Positions 60,835-64,000 of a stretch of DNA of 64,000 bases are shown in pieces. The notes under the pieces are model-generated. The model was given only the letters and a program-made list of their open reading frames with translations, had not been told where the DNA came from and did not search any database. How positions within the stretch are numbered: the stretch's first letter is position 1; the number at the start of each line of letters is the position of its first letter. The stretch is taken from the NCBI GenBank assembly GCA_965227535.1, contig OZ245761.1:2914001-2978000 (forward strand). Reading direction: 5' to 3'. The translations under genes and the position numbers were made by a program. This DNA is from SZUA-430 sp965227535. Its GTDB lineage: Bacteria; Pseudomonadota; Alphaproteobacteria; Micropepsales; Micropepsaceae.

Positions 60835-60918
60835 ACCACGGCACCACGGCACCACCCGCGCACCTTGAGCGCACAACGCGCGCCGTGCCAAACTCGCACG
60901 CAGTACACGGAGGTTCTC

Positions 60919-61551
60919 TTGTTCGAAGCGGTCATCTTCGATTTCGGCGGCGTTATCACCGAAAGTCCGTTTGAGGCGTTCAACCGTCTGGAGGCCGAGC
61001 GCGGCATCCCGAAGGACACCATCCGCCGCCTCAACGCGACCAACCCGCACGAAAACGCATGGGCGCGCTTTGAGCGTTCCGACATCGACCTCGCCGCCTT
61101 CGACATCGCCTTCGCCACCGAAGCCCGCGCCCTGGGCCACGATCTCCCCGGCCGTGACGTCCTCGCCTGCCTCTACGGCGCGGTACGTCCGTCGATGCTC
61201 AAAGCGCTGAAGCTCATCTCGGCCAAGCACAAGACCGGCTGCATCACCAACAACGTCAAGTCCGACGGCGGCGCCGAGAACACCTGGCGCAACAAAGCCG
61301 TCGATGAAGCGATGGCGCTGTTCCACCACGTCATAGAATCCTCGAAGGTCGGCGTGCGCAAACCCGACCCGCGCATCTACAAAATGATGCTCGACGAACT
61401 GAAGGTCGATCCGAAGAAATCGATCTATCTGGACGACCTCGGAATCAACCTGAAACCGGCCCGCGAACTGGGCATGACGACCATCAAGGTCGAGGCTGCC
61501 GAACCCGCCTTGGCGGCGCTCGAGCACCACCTGGGGATAACTCTTCGTTAA
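60919..61551 (+). CDS. HAD superfamily hydrolase (subfamily IA)
   Basis: A 210-residue HAD phosphatase-fold protein. The TTG start at 60919 sits five bases after a perfect GGAGG (60909-60913) and is preferred to the earlier GTG/ATG-like positions. Motif I is FDFGGVI with the first Asp as nucleophile (the second is Gly, as in epoxide-hydrolase N-domain and haloacid-dehalogenase-like members). Motif II is TNN, motif III the Lys in GVRKPDPRIY, and motif IV YLDDLGIN. The FGGV form and PDPRIYK match the HAD-IA group with ACAD10/EPHX2-N-like proteins. The substrate is unknown. Confidence 0.9.
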   Translation: MFEAVIFDFGGVITESPFEAFNRLEAERGIPKDTIRRLNATNPHENAWARFERSDIDLAAFDIAFATEARALGHDLPGRDVLACLYGAVRPSMLKALKLISAKHKTGCITNNVKSDGGAENTWRNKAVDEAMALFHHVIESSKVGVRKPDPRIYKMMLDELKVDPKKSIYLDDLGINLKPARELGMTTIKVEAAEPALAALEHHLGITLR

Positions 61552-61583
61552 CCCTAATCTGGTATTAAGGAACCCGCTGTTCG

Positions 61584-62009
61584 TTAAGTTTTCGCAAAGA
61601 CCATTCGGTCATCCGCGAAGGCCTTGAATTCTAAGGCGTTGCCCGACGGGTCCCTTACGAACATCGTTAATTGCTCACCGGGAAGTCCTTGAAATCGCGT
61701 CTGCGGTTCGATCAGAAATTGCGCCTGCGCGGCCTGCAGTTTTTCGGCGATTTCCCTGAAATTTGAAGGGGTTAGTATGACACCGAAATGCCTCACCGGC
61801 ACTTGTTCGCCGTCAACCTCGTTTGCCCCTTCCATTGCCCTCGGCGAGGGGCTCAAATGGGCAACGATTTGATGCCCGAAAAAGTCAAAGTCGACCCAAT
61901 CGGGAGCAGATCGACCTTCAGGACAACCGAGCACACCGCCGTAGAAGGCGCGAGCCATGTGCAGGTCGTGGACGGGAAAGGCCAAGTGAAAACGCGGTCG
62001 GTCCGACAT
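61584..62009 (-). CDS. VOC family protein (glyoxalase/bleomycin-resistance fold)
   Basis: A 141-residue VOC protein starting at ATG 62009 (MSDRPRFHLAFPVHDL), with an ATG at 62042 also possible. The paired beta-alpha-beta-beta-beta modules are clear: FHLAFPVHDLHMARAFYGGVLGC and HFGVILTPSNFREIAEKL, with metal-type residues His18 region, His in HQIVAH and Glu in NALEFKAF. FVRDPSGNALEFKAF is the family ending. It could be a lyase, dioxygenase or resistance protein, and nothing nearby specifies which. It is convergent with the HAD gene. Confidence 0.9.
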   Translation of the reverse strand: MSDRPRFHLAFPVHDLHMARAFYGGVLGCPEGRSAPDWVDFDFFGHQIVAHLSPSPRAMEGANEVDGEQVPVRHFGVILTPSNFREIAEKLQAAQAQFLIEPQTRFQGLPGEQLTMFVRDPSGNALEFKAFADDRMVFAKT

Positions 62010-62077
62010 GATCTGACTCTGAGCAACGGGTGAGGAGTCCATTGGAAATGCGTGTTGGGGACCGAGTGTAACGAGTT

Positions 62078-62845
62078 TTGAGCGAGGGTTCTAAGGACGT
62101 GGAAAAGCGGGCGCGGCAAGAGACGATGAGAATTGGGGGCAAGTCCGTATCCGTGAAGGTGCGCTTGAACCCCAGAGCTCGCCGTCTGATCGTCAAAGTA
62201 CACCCCTCGACGGGCGAAGTGGCCGTCGTGGCTCCCAGCGAACGCTCGGTCCAAAAGGCCCTCGATTTCGCCAGGCAGGAGGGCGACTGGATCGCCGGCC
62301 GCCTCGATCGCGTGCCCGACCCCGTTTATCTCGAACCCGGCGATACCGTCCTCTTCAAAGGCAACCTCTACGTCCTGCGCCTGAGCCCCGACCGCGGCAG
62401 CGTCTGGATCGACAACGACGCGACGCGCCCGACCATCCGCGTCTCCGGCAAGCGCGAACACGCCCCGCGCCGCGTCGAAGACTGGCTGAAGAAGCAAGCC
62501 CGCACGGCCATCACCCGCCGCATCAACGCGCTCGCCGACCAACTGGGCGTGAAGGTCAGCCGCATCACCGTCCGCGACGCGACCAGCCGCTGGGGCTCAT
62601 GCTCCACCAGCGGCGCGATCTCGTTGAGCTGGCGCCTGATCATGGCCCCGAACTCGGTCCTCAACTACGTGGCCGCCCACGAAGTCGCCCACTTGCGCGA
62701 AATGAACCACGGCACGCGCTTCTGGCGCATCGTGGATAAGCTCGTCGGCCAAGACGAAGCCGAAACCGCCCAAGCCTGGCTCCGCGAATTCGGCAGCGAA
62801 CTCCACCGCTACAACGCCCAAAAACCAAAGCGCCGGCGGGGCTAG
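62078..62845 (+). CDS. YgjP-like (M48/DUF45) zinc metallopeptidase
   Basis: A 255-residue protein of the YgjP/SprT-like DUF45 family. The zinc motif HEVAHLREMNHGTRFW (about residues 205-220) gives HExxH plus a third His, and RITVRDATSRWGSCSTSG before it is the family hallmark. The start is uncertain: TTG 62078 is the frame's first candidate, GTG 62099 and ATG 62126 (MRIGGKSVSVKV) are plausible, and the ATG would match relatives better. The function is a presumed peptidase, with YgjP in Escherichia coli linked to nucleotide metabolism. Confidence 0.9.
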   Translation: MSEGSKDVEKRARQETMRIGGKSVSVKVRLNPRARRLIVKVHPSTGEVAVVAPSERSVQKALDFARQEGDWIAGRLDRVPDPVYLEPGDTVLFKGNLYVLRLSPDRGSVWIDNDATRPTIRVSGKREHAPRRVEDWLKKQARTAITRRINALADQLGVKVSRITVRDATSRWGSCSTSGAISLSWRLIMAPNSVLNYVAAHEVAHLREMNHGTRFWRIVDKLVGQDEAETAQAWLREFGSELHRYNAQKPKRRRG

Positions 62846-62878
62846 CAGCTTCCATTTTCAAGAAGACGCTCTCTCTTC

Positions 62879-63199
62879 ACCCCTCGCCCGCCCCTGGGCG
62901 GGAGAGGGGCCGGGGGTGAGGGTGGGCGTGCCGCACGCTCAGAGAAGAAAGATTGAACCACCAAGAGCACCAAGCCGCTCGTGGACATGCGGTGACGTCG
63001 CTGCTGAAAGTAGCGCTACGCGCCCAAAGAACCCGCGCGAAGCGCTATCAATCAATGACGCGCACCGGCCGTCTATGTTTGCACAAACGGCTTGGTGCTC
63101 TTGGGGGTTCAATCTTCTTGCGCATCACGACAACCGCGGTGCGTGTTGATCGCCCACCCACACCCCCGGCCCCTCTCCCGCCCGGGGGCGGGCGAGGGG
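62879..63199. repeat. Nested intergenic inverted repeat
   Basis: Outer arms: about 49 bases at 62880-62928 match the inverted 63151-63199 with two differences. They are G/C-rich and include a CCCGCCCCTGGGCGGG-type hairpin in each arm. Inner arms: 62943-62978 pair with 63089-63119, holding GATTGAACCACCAAGAGC on the left. The 110-base centre has no gene. The inner CACCAAG rhythm resembles the 60.4-60.8 kb element. It fills the 359-base gap between the metallopeptidase and PBP genes. Confidence 0.8.
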
Positions 63200-63204
63200 A
63201 GGAT

Positions 63205-64000
63205 CTAATTCGTCGTCGCAGCTTCCGGCTTCGAATCGGAGAACAGCCCCGCCAGCAACTCGTCGAACGCCGACGCATCGTCGTCGTCGCTCGGTGCGTC
63301 GATCACATCACTGCCGGGCAGCGGCATGATCGGCTGGCCGTCCATCGCGCGCACCATGAAAGACTTCCACATCGTGGCCGGCAGCGTGCCGCCGCGGATC
63401 TCTTTGCCCATCGGTTGGTTCGCGTCGTTGCCGACCCAGACACCGGCGACGAGCTGTCGCGTATAACCGACGAACCAAGCGTCCTTGAAATCCTGCGACG
63501 TGCCCGTCTTGCCAGCGACCGGCCGCCCGTCGAGCGCCGCCGCTTTACCCGTGCCCGTCCGCACCGCCTGCATCAGCATGCGATTGATCGCGCCGGCAGC
63601 CTCAGCCGTCGTCACGTTGCCGAGCCCCGACCCTGCGCGCTCATACAGCACCTCGCCGTTGATCGACGTCACGCGCGTGATGCCGTGCGGAATAGCGCCG
63701 CGTCCGCCCGTCGCAAACGGCACATAACCGTTGACGAGCTCGATCAGCGATACCTCGGACGTCCCCAACGCCAGCGACGGCACAGCAGCGAGATCCGATA
63801 CGATCCCTAAGCGCCGCGCGGTTTGCGCGACAGTCTCAGGTCCAAGCTCCAAACACAGCTTCACCGCAACCGTATTCACCGACCGCGACAGCGCATCGGC
63901 CAGCGTCATGTCGCCCTCGTAAGTCCCGGAGTAGTTCGCAGGCGTCCACCCGCGATACGTCACCTGCGCATCGACCATATGCGACGCGGGCGAACGCCCC
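63205..64000 (-). CDS. Class A penicillin-binding protein (PBP1A-type), 3' part only
   Basis: 265 codons are visible, running off the right edge without a start. The transpeptidase domain shows the SxN motif in LSRSVNTVAVKL and the KTG motif in VAGKTGTSQDFKDAWFVGYT, followed by WVGNDANQPMG, which is typical of bifunctional PBP1A. The active-site SxxK and the glycosyltransferase domain lie outside the window. The C-terminus is acidic (DAPSDDDDASAFDE). It polymerises and cross-links peptidoglycan in the periplasm. Confidence 0.93.
   Translation of the reverse strand, partial: GRSPASHMVDAQVTYRGWTPANYSGTYEGDMTLADALSRSVNTVAVKLCLELGPETVAQTARRLGIVSDLAAVPSLALGTSEVSLIELVNGYVPFATGGRGAIPHGITRVTSINGEVLYERAGSGLGNVTTAEAAGAINRMLMQAVRTGTGKAAALDGRPVAGKTGTSQDFKDAWFVGYTRQLVAGVWVGNDANQPMGKEIRGGTLPATMWKSFMVRAMDGQPIMPLPGSDVIDAPSDDDDASAFDELLAGLFSDSKPEAATTN

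Noticed and set aside
61555..61585. GGAAC followed by CGTT near 61570, resembling an EcfG promoter
   Set aside because: The spacer is only about 8 bases and it points into the 3' end of a convergent gene.

Overview
This is a 64 kb piece of a high-G+C alphaproteobacterial chromosome. The class rests on several independent markers: a GcrA cell-cycle regulator, a class I (archaeal-type) lysyl-tRNA synthetase, a SAM-II riboswitch in front of metZ, an argD-argF-hslO run, a DUF1328 protein, and promoters matching the alphaproteobacterial general-stress sigma factor EcfG. The genus cannot be read from the sequence. There are no phage genes, transposases or CRISPR arrays. The only mobile-looking material is intergenic palindromic repeats.

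Layout. 1-3.1 kb: a secreted SMP-30-like beta-propeller (cut by the window edge), two tandem PaaI-type thioesterases and two tiny membrane proteins. 3.1-8.9 kb: a minus-strand stress operon, prkA - yeaH - alpha/beta hydrolase - spoVR, coupled by ATGA overlaps. 9.4-11.7 kb: a secreted VWA/peptidoglycan-binding protein and a GNAT acetyltransferase. 11.9-16.5 kb: SixA-like phosphatase, sterol-desaturase-like hydroxylase, TerB and a DinG/Rad3-type helicase. 16.6-20.9 kb: lysK, a TPR protein, an S24-type regulator that has lost its catalytic dyad, and pyrD. 21.0-27.1 kb: tRNA-Gly(CCC), then a FecR-domain protein translationally coupled to a 1602-residue autotransporter built from about 35 GGI-x-N repeats.

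27.1-28.7 kb: four small envelope genes, each with its own GGAAC-N17-CGTT promoter, so this looks like a compact general-stress cluster. 28.7-34.2 kb: dCTP deaminase, SAM-II riboswitch and metZ, OsmC, apaG, folE, argE. 34.2-37.3 kb: argD-argF-hslO, overlapping throughout. 37.5-42.5 kb: gcrA, then phoB, phoU and a 935-residue protein that joins a full MFS transporter to a complete PhoR-type histidine kinase. No pstSCAB genes are present. This fusion is the most unusual gene in the window.

42.5-51.4 kb: dienelactone hydrolase, a CVNH/beta-gamma-crystallin secreted protein, an L,D-transpeptidase, and a split biotin locus (bioF-bioD on minus, bioB-bioA on plus, with an S9 peptidase between). 51.4-60.3 kb: a secreted isochorismatase-fold protein divergent from an AraC regulator, then succinate dehydrogenase, in which sdhC-D-A and sdhB are separated by an SDR and a lipoprotein M1 aminopeptidase. 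60.3-64 kb: two nested intergenic inverted repeats framing a HAD hydrolase, a VOC protein and a YgjP-like metallopeptidase, ending in the 3' part of a class A penicillin-binding protein.

Most genes are housekeeping or envelope and stress functions. Coordinates are from reading the sequence by eye. Start codons were set by Shine-Dalgarno matches, overlaps and usual family length, and doubtful ones are flagged.
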